Assembly (NCBI RefSeq): GCF_031501865.1 | Contig: NZ_JARRCW010000001.1 | Coordinates: 1,618,501 to 1,682,500 of the forward strand | DNA from: Pseudovibrio sp. M1P-2-3 | GTDB taxonomy: Bacteria > Pseudomonadota > Alphaproteobacteria > Rhizobiales > Stappiaceae | Reading direction: 5' to 3' | Length of the DNA: 64,000 nucleotides | Shown here: one piece after another, positions 39,048 to 48,211 of the stretch | Numbering within the stretch: the first letter of the stretch is position 1 | How the letters are laid out: each line of letters starts with the position of its first letter | Translations under genes and position numbers: made by a program | The notes under the pieces: generated by a model | The model's input: the letters and a program-made list of their open reading frames with translations, nothing else | Database searches by the model: none | Told to the model about the DNA's origin: nothing

Positions 39048-39323
39048 ATGAATAAAAATGATCTGATCGGAGCGGTAGCAGAGAAAACCGGTCTGACAAA
39101 GGCGCAGGCAGGTGAAGCCGTTGAAGCTTCTCTGGAAGCTATCACCGAGACACTGAAGTCTGGCGATGAGGTTCGGATCATTGGTTTTGGTAACTTCTCT
39201 GTTTCTGAGCGTGCCGCAACTGAAGGCCGTAACCCACGCACTGGCGAAGCTATCCAGATCCCAGCGTCCAAAACTCCCAAGTTCAAAGCCGGTAAAGGCT
39301 TGAAGGACGCAGTGAACTCCTAA
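39048..39323 (+). CDS. hupB: DNA-binding protein HU
   Basis: A 91-residue HU/IHF-family nucleoid protein. The start MNKNDLIGAVAEK and the beta-arm GRNPRTGEAIQIPA with its DNA-intercalating proline are typical of HU rather than IHF. It forms dimers that bend and compact DNA. It lies 186 bases after lon, an order conserved from gamma- to alphaproteobacteria. A terminator follows at 39438. Confidence 0.97.
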   Translation: MNKNDLIGAVAEKTGLTKAQAGEAVEASLEAITETLKSGDEVRIIGFGNFSVSERAATEGRNPRTGEAIQIPASKTPKFKAGKGLKDAVNS

Positions 39324-39649
39324 GAGCTCACTCTTAATCTGTGGCAGGTTTTATTAAGGCATTTCACAGGTTTGATTTTATTTGCGTATAGGCTCCCAAG
39401 GCAGCAGTAATTTGTTTGGGTGCCACGCTTAAAGTTCAAGAACCCAGCATTCCTTGAGTGCCGGGTTCTTTTTATAAAAATACGGAGAGTTGAAGGGGAT
39501 AATCCCTCCGGAAAAGCAAAGTTTTCCAAAGGGGAGGGGGAAAAACCCTTTTACGCACAGTGCTTTTGTTGAAAATGCAATTTGGCCCTTGCCAAGAGGA
39601 AAGGAGCTCTGTAAATACCCCTCCAACGACGACGCAACACGCGCAAGTC
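39324..39649 (+). other. hupB to tRNA-Val intergenic stretch
   Basis: It contains the hupB terminator (39438-39473) and a nested inverted repeat around GGAAAA-GCAAAG-TTTTCC (39510-39527), flanked by CCCTCC and GGGAGG. The tRNA promoter must lie here. I see no gene. Confidence 0.45.
39438..39473 (+). terminator. Terminator hairpin downstream of hupB
   Basis: The 12-base arms AAGAACCCAGCA and TGCCGGGTTCTT pair with one mismatch and end in TTTTT. It lies 114 bases past the hupB stop. Confidence 0.85.
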
Positions 39650-39725
<76 letters not shown>

Positions 39726-39781
39726 TTTCTCCTTTGAGATGGATTGGCAAATAGTTGTTAAATGCTTTTATGAAGCAAGTC

Positions 39782-39857
<76 letters not shown>

Positions 39858-40050
39858 TTTTATTATTCCCCTCAAAACTAAGTTGTTCTTGTTTTTGTTT
39901 GGAACGCTGAATAAGTCGTTTCTTTCAAACTCCTTAATATCTTTAGGGTTTATACTCTTTGTAAAGTCCGCAAAGGTTGTGTCCTGATCCTTCTTTGGTG
40001 GGACGCTCACCCTTTTATTTAGGGTGCCACCCGAACAACGGGAGCATGAA

Positions 40051-40554
40051 ATGACAGGCAAGCAAAACGTCGGTGGGCGTGGCTACGAACATATCTGCCC
40101 ACCTCTCACATTTCAAACATTTATGACCATCCTGTTGGCAGGCATTGCCGCAGATCTGACTTGGGAGATCTGGGCACGCTTCATTACTCCGTACTGGGTG
40201 GGTGGCCCCTTGGAGCCTGCTGCTCTGGTGCAGTCGGTCTTTGGGTTTAGTCACCTATTGACGGCAGAGCTGATTCATCTGGTGGTGGGTGTTGTTTTTT
40301 ATCCCATCGGCTACTTGTATATTGCCCGGCCCATTGCGCGTGTCATACTGCCATTTCTTCCCTGGTGGATAGTTGGTCTGGGCTTTGGTATGGGCCTGTG
40401 GGTTTTTGCTCTTTACATAATGGCCCACTGGATTGCGGGTCTTCCCCCGTTCCTCGGCTTTGTCCAGCTCACATGGGCTTCACTGGTCGGTCATATGCTG
40501 TTTGGCTTGGTGTGTGCTGCGGTGGTGAAGTGGCGGGAAAGTAAGCCAGCGTAG
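40051..40554 (+). CDS. Hypothetical multi-pass membrane protein
   Basis: I do not recognise this 167-residue protein. The ATG at 40051 has GGAG six bases upstream and is preferred over an in-frame GTG at 40024. Four to five hydrophobic helices are visible (around 22-40, 55-75, 75-95, 105-125 and 135-155), with a short polar N-terminus and a basic C-terminus (VVKWRESKPA). Histidines in HLLTAELIHL and MAHWIAG lie within membrane segments. It stands alone after the tRNA-Val pair. No function assigned. Confidence 0.7.
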   Translation: MTGKQNVGGRGYEHICPPLTFQTFMTILLAGIAADLTWEIWARFITPYWVGGPLEPAALVQSVFGFSHLLTAELIHLVVGVVFYPIGYLYIARPIARVILPFLPWWIVGLGFGMGLWVFALYIMAHWIAGLPPFLGFVQLTWASLVGHMLFGLVCAAVVKWRESKPA

Positions 40555-40656
40555 GACACCGCGGGTTTCAAAAAGGGAACAAGAAGATGCTTGAGCCTTA
40601 GATATATTGAGGTTTCGTGCAGGGCAGTAATGGTTGCCCTGCACAAGTTGTGATTA

Positions 40657-41790
40657 TTAAAATTGTAGATCTTCAGTAAGTGCCGCATTTTGTGGGAAAA
40701 CGTCACTTCCATTTTCCAAAGCAGCGGTAATCAACTTGCCATCGTGAAGCAGGACTTCAATTGTACTGACTGTCTCAGCACTGCCATATTCAACAGCATA
40801 GTAGTCTTGACAACCATTGTTGGCTTCATGTGTGGTTAGGGCAGCATCTCCAACAGCGTTTATACGCTTGTAGGTCAAGCCACGGTTATTGGTAAAGTCC
40901 ATAGTGCAAGCGCTGCTTGTGCTGGCGCGCATCTTGGAGAATTTGGCAAGGGTCGGGAAAGACTCATTCATCTTTTTATCAATGGCAGAGCGGGGAGCGG
41001 GAGCTGAGAGTGTGATTACCCGGTGCACTGTGTGAATGATGGAGTCAATGGTTGCAACTACCAGAGTTTCATTAAGGGTTCCTGTGGTCAGTTTGCAGGT
41101 TGTCACATAATTTGCGGTTGCGCACTCTTTATACCCTTTTGCTCCAAGCATCTCTTCTAAATCATGAACTCGCATGCGGGTGCTAAGTCCAATTGTTGTC
41201 GGCGGGGCGAGGGGGTCAAGAAGTGGTCTCTTGGTGGAACCTGCGGGAGCAGCTTGGTTGGTTGTCGCCTCGGCTGATGCGTTAATATAGATCTGGTTGA
41301 TCTCAACGCTTTTTTTCAAGTTGTTGGTTGTTGCAGGTGCCTGAATAGGGGCTGCCGGTGCATGCACCACGGGGGCGTGGGCGACAGGGGCTATATGAGT
41401 GGGTGCTTGCGGGTCTGTCATGGCAAAAAGTTTTGCCATTTGCGCTGCTGTAAGATAGCCATCTGGATACTCACCAATACTTCTTTGGAAGTCGCGAACG
41501 GCGCGGCGGGAGTTTAGGCCCATAACCCCGTCGGGGCGGCCCGCACCGTAGCCCAGTTTATTCAGGCGCATTTGTACCTGTATGGCATCTGCGCGGCTTA
41601 ACCTTACGCCGGAGTGCTGTACCGGGGCAGAGCGTCATTGAGGTTGCTTTGCGGACTGGTCGAGAAGTGTTTTGCCAATAACGCCTGCACCAAGACCGAT
41701 CAGGAGGTCGGCGGTGTCAGCCTTTACCGAAACGGTCGACCCCATGAGAAGAGAGAGTGCGATCGCGCTGAGCTTATTTCCAAATGCCAT
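40657..41790 (-). pseudogene. Exported peptidoglycan-binding-domain protein split by an in-frame TGA
   Basis: From ATG 41790 the minus strand encodes a good signal peptide (ALSLLMGSTVSVKA) and 51 residues, then a TGA at 41635-41637. The same frame continues without further stops to 40657: SAPVQHSGVRLSRADAIQ leads into a peptidoglycan-binding_1 domain (MRLNKLGYGAG, PDGVMGLNSRRAVRDFQ) and a ~200-residue C-terminal part with three or more cysteines. The reconstructed protein is 377 codons. A single CGA-to-TGA change would explain the break. The 304-residue downstream part could be made from an internal ATG (41571), but it would lack the signal peptide. Sequencing error is the alternative. Confidence 0.78.
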
Positions 41791-42183
41791 AAAAAGTGTA
41801 TCCCGGCTGATGAATAAATGAGAATTAAAACCATGTTAGCGTGTGTAATGAAAAATTACACCAAATTTTATTAGGTATTTATGATGATTTATAGCAAGTG
41901 GGAGATGTTTTTTAAAAAGATGGGGCATGTTTGTGTGCGCCAAAGAAATTTTTCTAGCGGAACTTTTTATTTTTTCCCTCAGGTCTTTGACAAAAAACGT
42001 AGATTCACCCTGTGGAAAGGGATCATTATCCACATTTAGAGGCCAAAAAGCTCTAAATCTTCACAGGAAGAGGACCTTTTTTAAAGAATTCACATAAACT
42101 AAAAACAGGACGCTTGACTTCGCATCGGTCAGGCCGTACATCAGCGCTCACCAGACAGCAACACACTGCTGCTTCAGACAAAA
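41791..42183. other. AT-rich intergenic region before the tRNA-Asp cluster
   Basis: About 390 bases, AT-rich, holding the promoter of the split peptidoglycan-binding gene on one side and of the tRNA-Asp array on the other. No gene or clear repeat seen. A CGCTTGACTTCGCAT stretch near 42111 could contain a -35 element (TTGACT) for the tRNA array. Confidence 0.4.
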
Positions 42184-42260
42184 GCGGGTGTAGCTCAGTT
42201 GGTTAGAGTGCCGGCCTGTCACGCCGGAGGTCGCGGGTTCGAGTCCCGTCACTCGCGCCA
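42184..42260 (+). tRNA. tRNA-Asp (anticodon GUC), copy 1
   Basis: A 77-base tRNA with acceptor GCGGGTG / CACTCGC (one G-U pair), anticodon stem CCGGC / GCCGG, loop CTGTCAC (anticodon GTC) and encoded CCA. First of three identical copies. Confidence 0.97.
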
Positions 42261-42296
42261 GTCTAAGGAGTTGTGTTTGTTGAGTTGGTTCCGGGG

Positions 42297-42373
42297 GCGG
42301 GTGTAGCTCAGTTGGTTAGAGTGCCGGCCTGTCACGCCGGAGGTCGCGGGTTCGAGTCCCGTCACTCGCGCCA
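42297..42373 (+). tRNA. tRNA-Asp (anticodon GUC), copy 2
   Basis: Identical to copy 1, 36 bases downstream. Its CCA end begins a CCATTCTT-TA-AAGAATGG inverted repeat (42371-42388) that could position 3'-end processing. Confidence 0.97.
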
Positions 42374-42415
42374 TTCTTTAAAGAATGGTGGCCCGGAAAG
42401 AAATATATACCTTGG

Positions 42416-42492
42416 GCGGGTGTAGCTCAGTTGGTTAGAGTGCCGGCCTGTCACGCCGGAGGTCGCGGGTTCGAGTCCCGTCACTCGCGCCA
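42416..42492 (+). tRNA. tRNA-Asp (anticodon GUC), copy 3
   Basis: Identical to copies 1 and 2, 42 bases after copy 2. It is followed 20 bases later by an intrinsic terminator, so all three are probably one transcript. Confidence 0.97.
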
Positions 42493-42511
42493 CTCAAGGT
42501 TTTATATACGA

Positions 42512-42552
42512 AAACGCCGCTTCTCCAATGAGTAGCGGCGTTTCGTGTTTTT
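42512..42552 (+). terminator. Terminator of the tRNA-Asp array
   Basis: The 10-bp stem AAACGCCGCT / AGCGGCGTTT with a 12-base loop is followed by CGTGTTTTT. Confidence 0.85.
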
Positions 42553-43312
42553 GCCTTCTGGTCTTCTTGGTTTTCAAACTACTCTTTCCTTGATCTTCTC
42601 CTTCAGTTTCTGAAAGTCTGGAAGTATTCAATTATTCAAGCTCTATCAATACAAAGTGTTGCGCTCCTAAAGGAAAGTGCTGCCACTTTTGTGCATCTGT
42701 TTTGAAGTGCGCTGCTCATTATTTGAGGGCGTGCACTCCTCTCCAGTTTTGGTTAAACTGGTCAGAGCGATCTGGGGTTGGTTGTGAAATTTATAGGTCG
42801 AGATTTGCTTGTTCTAGAAGCTTTGTCCCATATCTCGGAGGGGGGAGGTGCCATACTGGCCCCTTGGACGGAGTGGCTGGAGTTGCTCAGGTACCCCTGA
42901 TATTCTTGGAGTTTCTGTGGCTTTTAAAGGAACGCTTTACCTTGATTTACGAAGAGTTCTGCATTGAGAGCGCACTGAAATGTGGAGCGATTCCGCGCCA
43001 AATGGCTATTAGAAGAGAAGTTTTCAAGAGGTTTGCCTTATTTTTTTTCTAAACATGAGTTAAAATGTCAAGAAATTAAATCTCTTGGAAACCTGCCGTT
43101 TTAGAGCTTCGCTTACTGCTTGCGTTATATGCTGGCTCAATTGAAGCATAAAACCTTACGCCTTTCCTGTAGTTTAAGGACTTGCGTAGTGCGTAGGGCT
43201 AAGTTAATCGTGCGGAGCAATGTGGCAGATTTTAGCTTTTCAATAGTCTAAAATGCCGCTTCCAGAATTCTATCGCCGCATGGCCATTTGCGCGTAGGGA
43301 CGCGAAAATAAA
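42553..43312. other. Long region upstream of the nuo operon
   Basis: About 760 bases without a recognisable gene. A 116-codon frame at 42702-43052 has no family resemblance and an unusual composition (many Cys/Arg/Phe), so I do not call it. The nuo promoter must lie here but I cannot assign it. Confidence 0.45.
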
Positions 43313-43678
43313 ATGGAAGACCTCCTAAGGGAATATCTCCCGATTGTTGTCTTTATTGGTATAGCTCTTGTAATCGGGCTCGCACTGCTTGTTGCGCCTT
43401 TCCTTGTGGCGTATCAAAGCCCCGATTCAGAAAAACTGTCCGCCTATGAGTGCGGTTTCAATGCCTTCGATGACGCCCGGATGAAATTCGATATCCGATT
43501 TTATCTGGTGGCGATCCTGTTCATCATATTCGATTTAGAAGTTGCCTTCCTCTTTCCGTGGGCTGTTTCCTTCGGGGATCTGGGTTGGTACGGCTTTGGA
43601 AGCATGATGGTGTTCCTTGGTGTTCTGACTATCGGTTTCGCATATGAATGGAAAAAAGGAGCGCTGGAATGGGATTGA
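43313..43678 (+). CDS. nuoA: NADH-quinone oxidoreductase subunit A
   Basis: A 121-residue membrane subunit with three helices. Typical features are [20 protein letters not shown] in the first loop (with the cysteine that becomes exposed in the deactive enzyme) and [11 protein letters not shown] in the second helix. It lies at the junction between the peripheral and membrane arms near the quinone site. First gene of the 14-subunit complex I operon; its end overlaps nuoB by ten bases. Confidence 0.97.
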   Translation: MEDLLREYLPIVVFIGIALVIGLALLVAPFLVAYQSPDSEKLSAYECGFNAFDDARMKFDIRFYLVAILFIIFDLEVAFLFPWAVSFGDLGWYGFGSMMVFLGVLTIGFAYEWKKGALEWD

Positions 43679-44253
43679 TCCGCGAAGGCTCTGGCCCGCT
43701 GGTCTCAGAGCCTGCCAAAGGGATTATTGATCCGAAGACCGGTCAACCGATCGGGTCGGATGATAAATTTTTCATGCAAGTGAATGATGAGCTTGCTGAC
43801 AAGGGGTTCTTGGTAACGTCCACTGAAAGCTTGATTCAGTGGTCGCGTACGGGCTCCTTGATGTGGATGACATTTGGCTTGGCGTGCTGCGCCGTTGAAA
43901 TGATGCAGATGTCCATGCCTCGTTATGATTGTGAGCGCTTCGGATTTGCGCCGCGCGGTTCTCCGCGCCAGTCAGATGTGATGATTGTTGCAGGAACCTT
44001 GACCAACAAGATGGCTCCGGCCCTGCGCAAGGTTTACGACCAGATGCCCGAGCCGCGTTATGTGATCTCCATGGGCTCCTGTGCCAACGGTGGTGGATAT
44101 TACCACTACTCCTATTCAGTTGTGCGCGGTTGTGATCGTGTTGTGCCTGTCGATATTTATGTTCCTGGGTGTCCTCCAACTGCCGAAGCGCTGCTTTATG
44201 GTGTGCTTTTGTTGCAGAAGAAGATCCGTCGTACTGGAACGATTGAGCGATAA
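43669..44253 (+). CDS. nuoB: NADH-quinone oxidoreductase subunit B
   Basis: A 194-residue peripheral-arm subunit carrying the terminal cluster N2. The 4Fe-4S ligands are in GLACCAVEM (adjacent cysteines), MGSCANGGG and VPGCPPT. N2 passes electrons to quinone. The ATG at 43669 (MGLIREGSG) overlaps the last ten bases of nuoA; the open frame extends seven codons upstream. Confidence 0.97.
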   Translation: MGLIREGSGPLVSEPAKGIIDPKTGQPIGSDDKFFMQVNDELADKGFLVTSTESLIQWSRTGSLMWMTFGLACCAVEMMQMSMPRYDCERFGFAPRGSPRQSDVMIVAGTLTNKMAPALRKVYDQMPEPRYVISMGSCANGGGYYHYSYSVVRGCDRVVPVDIYVPGCPPTAEALLYGVLLLQKKIRRTGTIER

Positions 44254-44306
44254 ATCGGGCGCTTTTGTGCCTTTGTTAGATGTCCGGCCTATAGGATTAT
44301 TTGTTC

Positions 44307-44909
44307 ATGGACGAGACGCTAAATGAACTTGGTGAATTTTTGGAGCTAGCGCTCGGAGATACCATCAAGGACTGGTCTTTCGCTTTCGGCGAGTTGACCT
44401 TGAATGTGCCAGCGCAAGATATCGTTGGCGTTCTGCGTTTTTTGCGGGATGATGCCCGTTGCGGTTTTGTGGCTCTTGTTGACATCTGCGGTGTTGACTG
44501 GCCGGGCCGCGAAGACCGCTTTGATGTGGTCTATCATTTGTTGTCGCCAAAGCAGAACCAGCGCATACGCGTGAAGGTCTCCTGCGCAGAGGGAACACAA
44601 GTGCCGTCGGTTACTCCGGTCTATGCCGGGGCTGACTGGTTTGAACGGGAAGCCTACGACATGTTCGGTATCCTGTTCTCCGGGCATCCGGATTTGCGCC
44701 GCCTGCTCACCGACTACGGTTTTGACGGCTACCCGCTACGCAAGGATTTCCCGCTGACGGGTTATGTTGAGGTGCGGTATGATGATGAGCGTAAACGGGT
44801 TGTTTATGAACCTGTTCAACTCAATCAGGAATTCCGCAATTTTGATTTTCTTTCACCTTGGGAAGGTACGGACTATGTGCTTCCTGGTGATGAAAAAGCA
44901 TCGAACTGA
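44307..44909 (+). CDS. nuoC: NADH-quinone oxidoreductase subunit C
   Basis: A 200-residue peripheral-arm subunit without cofactors. The conserved signature is ERE-type [20 protein letters not shown] and [20 protein letters not shown]. The ATG at 44307 is preferred (AGGA ten bases before); a TTG two codons upstream is also open. Separate from nuoD here, unlike the nuoCD fusion of E. coli. Confidence 0.97.
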   Translation: MDETLNELGEFLELALGDTIKDWSFAFGELTLNVPAQDIVGVLRFLRDDARCGFVALVDICGVDWPGREDRFDVVYHLLSPKQNQRIRVKVSCAEGTQVPSVTPVYAGADWFEREAYDMFGILFSGHPDLRRLLTDYGFDGYPLRKDFPLTGYVEVRYDDERKRVVYEPVQLNQEFRNFDFLSPWEGTDYVLPGDEKASN

Positions 44910-44920
44910 GGCATGCGTTG

Positions 44921-46105
44921 ATGGCTGAGGCTCAGGTCAGAAATTTTAATATCAACTTTGGTCCGCAGCACCCTGCGGCCCACGGTGTTTTACGTCTTGT
45001 TCTTGAGCTTGATGGCGAAGTGGTAACCCGCGTCGACCCGCATGTGGGGTTGCTGCACCGGGGAACCGAAAAGCTCATCGAGCACAAGACCTATTTACAG
45101 GCTGTTCCTTACTTTGATCGCCTTGATTATGTTGCGCCAATGAACCAGGAGCATGCGTATGCTCTTGCTGTTGAGCGCCTGATGGGCATCGAAGTACCAA
45201 GGCGCGGTCAACTTATTCGCGTTCTTTACTCTGAGATAGGTCGCCTTTTGTCGCACCTTCTCAATGTAACGACGCAGGCGATGGATGTGGGTGCTCTTAC
45301 CCCGCCATTGTGGGGCTTTGAGCCGCGTGAGCAGCTCATGGGCTTTTACGAGCGCGCTTGTGGCGCACGTATGCATGCCGCCTTCTTCCGTCCCGGCGGT
45401 ATTCATCAAGACCTTCCAGAAGCATTGCTCAATGATATCGAGGCATGGTGTGATCCATTCCTTGAGACTATGGATGATATTGACAGCCTTCTCACCGAGA
45501 ACCGTATTTTCAAGCAGCGTAACGTTGATATCGGCGTTGTGAAGCTGGATGATGCGTGGGCTTGGGGCTTTTCCGGCGTCATGGTTCGTGGTTCAGGTGC
45601 AAAATGGGACCTGCGTAAATCACAGCCATACGAGTGCTATGATGAGATGGACTTCGATATCGCGATCGGGAAAAACGGCGATTGTTATGACCGTTACCTG
45701 ATCCGTATGTTCGAAATGCGTCAATCTGTTCGCATCATGAAGCAGTGCCTTGATAAATTGAAAACGGAAGTAGGCCCTGTTTCTTCAGTTGATGGTAAGG
45801 TTGTTCCACCAAAGCGCGGCGAAATGAAGCGCTCCATGGAAGCGCTCATCCATCACTTTAAACTTTACACAGAAGGCTACCGTGTTCCTGAGGGCGAAGT
45901 TTATGCAGCTGTGGAGGCTCCAAAAGGAGAGTTCGGGGTTTACCTCATCTCTGATGGCAGCAACAAGCCATACCGCTGTAAAATTAAAGCTCCGGGATTT
46001 GCGCACATGCAGGCAATGGATTACCTCACCAGAGGCCATTTGCTGGCAGATGTTGCAGCAATCATCGGTAGTATCGACATCGTATTCGGGGAGATTGACC
46101 GTTAA
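44921..46105 (+). CDS. nuoD: NADH-quinone oxidoreductase subunit D
   Basis: A 394-residue subunit that, with NuoB, forms the quinone-binding pocket. Motifs are [15 protein letters not shown] near the N-terminus (with the quinone-site histidine), [14 protein letters not shown], and [18 protein letters not shown] with the quinone-site tyrosine. It is homologous to the large subunit of [NiFe] hydrogenases but lacks the metal cysteines. The ATG at 44921 has GAGG upstream. Its stop overlaps the nuoE start by one base (TAATG). Confidence 0.97.
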   Translation: MAEAQVRNFNINFGPQHPAAHGVLRLVLELDGEVVTRVDPHVGLLHRGTEKLIEHKTYLQAVPYFDRLDYVAPMNQEHAYALAVERLMGIEVPRRGQLIRVLYSEIGRLLSHLLNVTTQAMDVGALTPPLWGFEPREQLMGFYERACGARMHAAFFRPGGIHQDLPEALLNDIEAWCDPFLETMDDIDSLLTENRIFKQRNVDIGVVKLDDAWAWGFSGVMVRGSGAKWDLRKSQPYECYDEMDFDIAIGKNGDCYDRYLIRMFEMRQSVRIMKQCLDKLKTEVGPVSSVDGKVVPPKRGEMKRSMEALIHHFKLYTEGYRVPEGEVYAAVEAPKGEFGVYLISDGSNKPYRCKIKAPGFAHMQAMDYLTRGHLLADVAAIIGSIDIVFGEIDR

Positions 46106-46905
46106 TGTCAGTGCGTCGTCTTCATCACGAGCAGCCCGATAGCTTCGAATTTACTCCTGAAAATCTGGAGTGGGCTCAGAAAGTTATCGACCGGTACCCA
46201 GAGGGGCGTCAAGCCTCCGCTGTTATTCCGATTTTGTGGCGGGCTCAAGAACAGAACGAAGGCTGGGTCAGCGAACCTGCAATCCGTGTGGTTGCAGAAA
46301 TGCTGGACATGCCAAATATTCGCGTTCTGGAAGTTGCAACTTTCTACACCATGTTCCAGCTGCAACCGGTGGGCAAAAAAGCCCATATTCAGGTTTGCGG
46401 CACAACCTCCTGTCAGATTATGGGCGCGGAAGGGTTGATCAAGCTATGTAAAAGCAAGATCGCCAAGAATGCGCACGAGCTGTCTGAGGACGGTGACTTC
46501 TCATGGGAAGAAGTGGAGTGTCTTGGTGCGTGCACCAACGCGCCAATGGTTCAGATTTTCAAGGATACCTATGAAGATCTGACCGAAGAGACCTTCGACA
46601 AGCTTCTGGAAGATATCGCAGCAGGCAATGCTGTGGTTCCAGGCCCTCAGACTGATCGGCGTTTTGCAGCCCCTGCAGGTGAAATTACCTCTCTTCAGGA
46701 TATCGCAGACGATACGCGCGGTGCTGATCCTGCCCCATTGGTGATTGATGGTTCTGAAAAAGCGTCTCATCATCATGCAGGTGATGCCATCAACACAGGT
46801 GGCAAGGGCTACACGGGTGTTCCACGCCCTGCCGAAGAAGGTGTTGCTGAAGCTATTGAAGCGCACCGCCTGAAGCAGGCTGAAAAACAACAGGGTGAGG
46901 GCTAA
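46105..46905 (+). CDS. nuoE: NADH-quinone oxidoreductase subunit E with C-terminal extension
   Basis: A 266-residue subunit. The thioredoxin-like 2Fe-2S domain (~1-165) binds cluster N1a through [11 protein letters not shown] and [13 protein letters not shown]. About 100 residues follow that are absent from the E. coli protein (166 residues). They are acidic and Gly/Ala/His-rich ([15 protein letters not shown]) and end in a charged helix, a feature of rhizobial NuoE whose role is unknown. Translationally coupled to nuoD (TAATG) and three bases before nuoF. Confidence 0.96.
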   Translation: MSVRRLHHEQPDSFEFTPENLEWAQKVIDRYPEGRQASAVIPILWRAQEQNEGWVSEPAIRVVAEMLDMPNIRVLEVATFYTMFQLQPVGKKAHIQVCGTTSCQIMGAEGLIKLCKSKIAKNAHELSEDGDFSWEEVECLGACTNAPMVQIFKDTYEDLTEETFDKLLEDIAAGNAVVPGPQTDRRFAAPAGEITSLQDIADDTRGADPAPLVIDGSEKASHHHAGDAINTGGKGYTGVPRPAEEGVAEAIEAHRLKQAEKQQGEG

Positions 46906-46908
46906 CAG

Positions 46909-48207
46909 ATGCTGACAGATCAGGATCGTATCTTCACCAATATCTACGGAATTCACGACTGGGGACTGGAAGGTGCCCGCAAGCGTGGTTCGTGGTCTGG
47001 CACTAAAGAAATCATTGAAAAGGGCAGGGACTGGATTGTCAACGAGATGAAGGCCTCCGGTCTTCGTGGTCGTGGCGGCGCTGGCTTCCCCACCGGCCTT
47101 AAATGGTCGTTCATGCCTAAAGAAAGCGATGGCCGTCCCGCTTATCTGGTTGTTAATGCCGATGAGTCAGAGCCCGGTACTTGTAAAGATCGCGAAATTC
47201 TGCGTCATGACCCGCACCACTTGGTTGAGGGTTGTTTGATCGCCGGTTCCGCAATGGGTGCCATTGCCGCTTACATTTATGTTCGCGGCGAGTTCATCCG
47301 CGAGCGCGAGCGCCTGCAGGCTGCCATTGATCAGGCATATGATGCCGGTCTTATCGGCAAGAACAACGTGCATGGCTATGATTTTGATATCTATGTCCAT
47401 CACGGTGCCGGTGCTTACATCTGCGGTGAGGAAACTGCGCTTCTGGAAAGCTTGGAGGGCAAAAAAGGCCAACCACGTTTGAAGCCGCCGTTCCCTGCCA
47501 ACATGGGTCTTTATGGTTGCCCGACAACTGTAAACAATGTTGAATCCATTGCGGTAGCGCCAACAATTTTGCGCCGTGGCGGTGCTTGGTTCTCCGGTCT
47601 TGGGCGCGAGAACAACACGGGCACAAAGCTGTTTTGTATTTCCGGTCACGTGGAAAACCCTTGTACAGTTGAAGAAGAGATGGGCCTTTCCTTCAAGGAT
47701 CTTATCGAAAAGCACTGCGGCGGTATTCGCGGTGGCTGGGACAATCTTCTGGCTGTTATTCCCGGTGGCTCCTCCGTTCCGTGTGTAACGGGCGAGAACA
47801 TCAAACACGCCAAAATGGACTTTGACGGTTTGAAGGAAGTGGGCTCTTCCCTTGGAACTGCTGCGGTTATCGTCATGGATAACTCCACGGACATCATCAA
47901 GGCCATTGCCCGTCTTTCATACTTTTACAAGCATGAGAGTTGCGGCCAGTGTACGCCGTGCCGTGAAGGTACCGGCTGGATGTGGCGTGTTATGGAGCGG
48001 ATGGTTAAGGGGCAAAGCTCCTATGAGGAAATCGACATGCTGTTCAAAGTGACAAAGCAAGTCGAGGGCCACACCATTTGTGCTCTGGGTGATGCAGCTG
48101 CATGGCCAATTCAGGGCCTCATCAAGAATTTCCGTCCGGTTATTGAAGACCGGATCGACCAATACGTTGCCAAATCCAAGGCAGCCTCAACAATTGCTGC
48201 GGAGTAA
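46909..48207 (+). CDS. nuoF: NADH-quinone oxidoreductase subunit F
   Basis: A 432-residue subunit, the NADH- and FMN-binding entry point. Signatures are [16 protein letters not shown] (NADH/FMN site), [15 protein letters not shown] (FMN) and [15 protein letters not shown] plus a later cysteine in GHTICALG for cluster N3. It takes a hydride from NADH and passes electrons down the FeS chain. Confidence 0.98.
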   Translation: MLTDQDRIFTNIYGIHDWGLEGARKRGSWSGTKEIIEKGRDWIVNEMKASGLRGRGGAGFPTGLKWSFMPKESDGRPAYLVVNADESEPGTCKDREILRHDPHHLVEGCLIAGSAMGAIAAYIYVRGEFIRERERLQAAIDQAYDAGLIGKNNVHGYDFDIYVHHGAGAYICGEETALLESLEGKKGQPRLKPPFPANMGLYGCPTTVNNVESIAVAPTILRRGGAWFSGLGRENNTGTKLFCISGHVENPCTVEEEMGLSFKDLIEKHCGGIRGGWDNLLAVIPGGSSVPCVTGENIKHAKMDFDGLKEVGSSLGTAAVIVMDNSTDIIKAIARLSYFYKHESCGQCTPCREGTGWMWRVMERMVKGQSSYEEIDMLFKVTKQVEGHTICALGDAAAWPIQGLIKNFRPVIEDRIDQYVAKSKAASTIAAE

Positions 48208-48211
48208 GACA

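Noticed and set aside
41635-41637. In-frame TGA as selenocysteine codon
   Set aside because: No SECIS-like stem-loop was evident immediately downstream, and the protein family is not a redox enzyme; nonsense mutation is simpler.
42702-43052. 116-codon frame upstream of nuoA
   Set aside because: No ribosome site, no family resemblance, odd composition; treated as non-coding.
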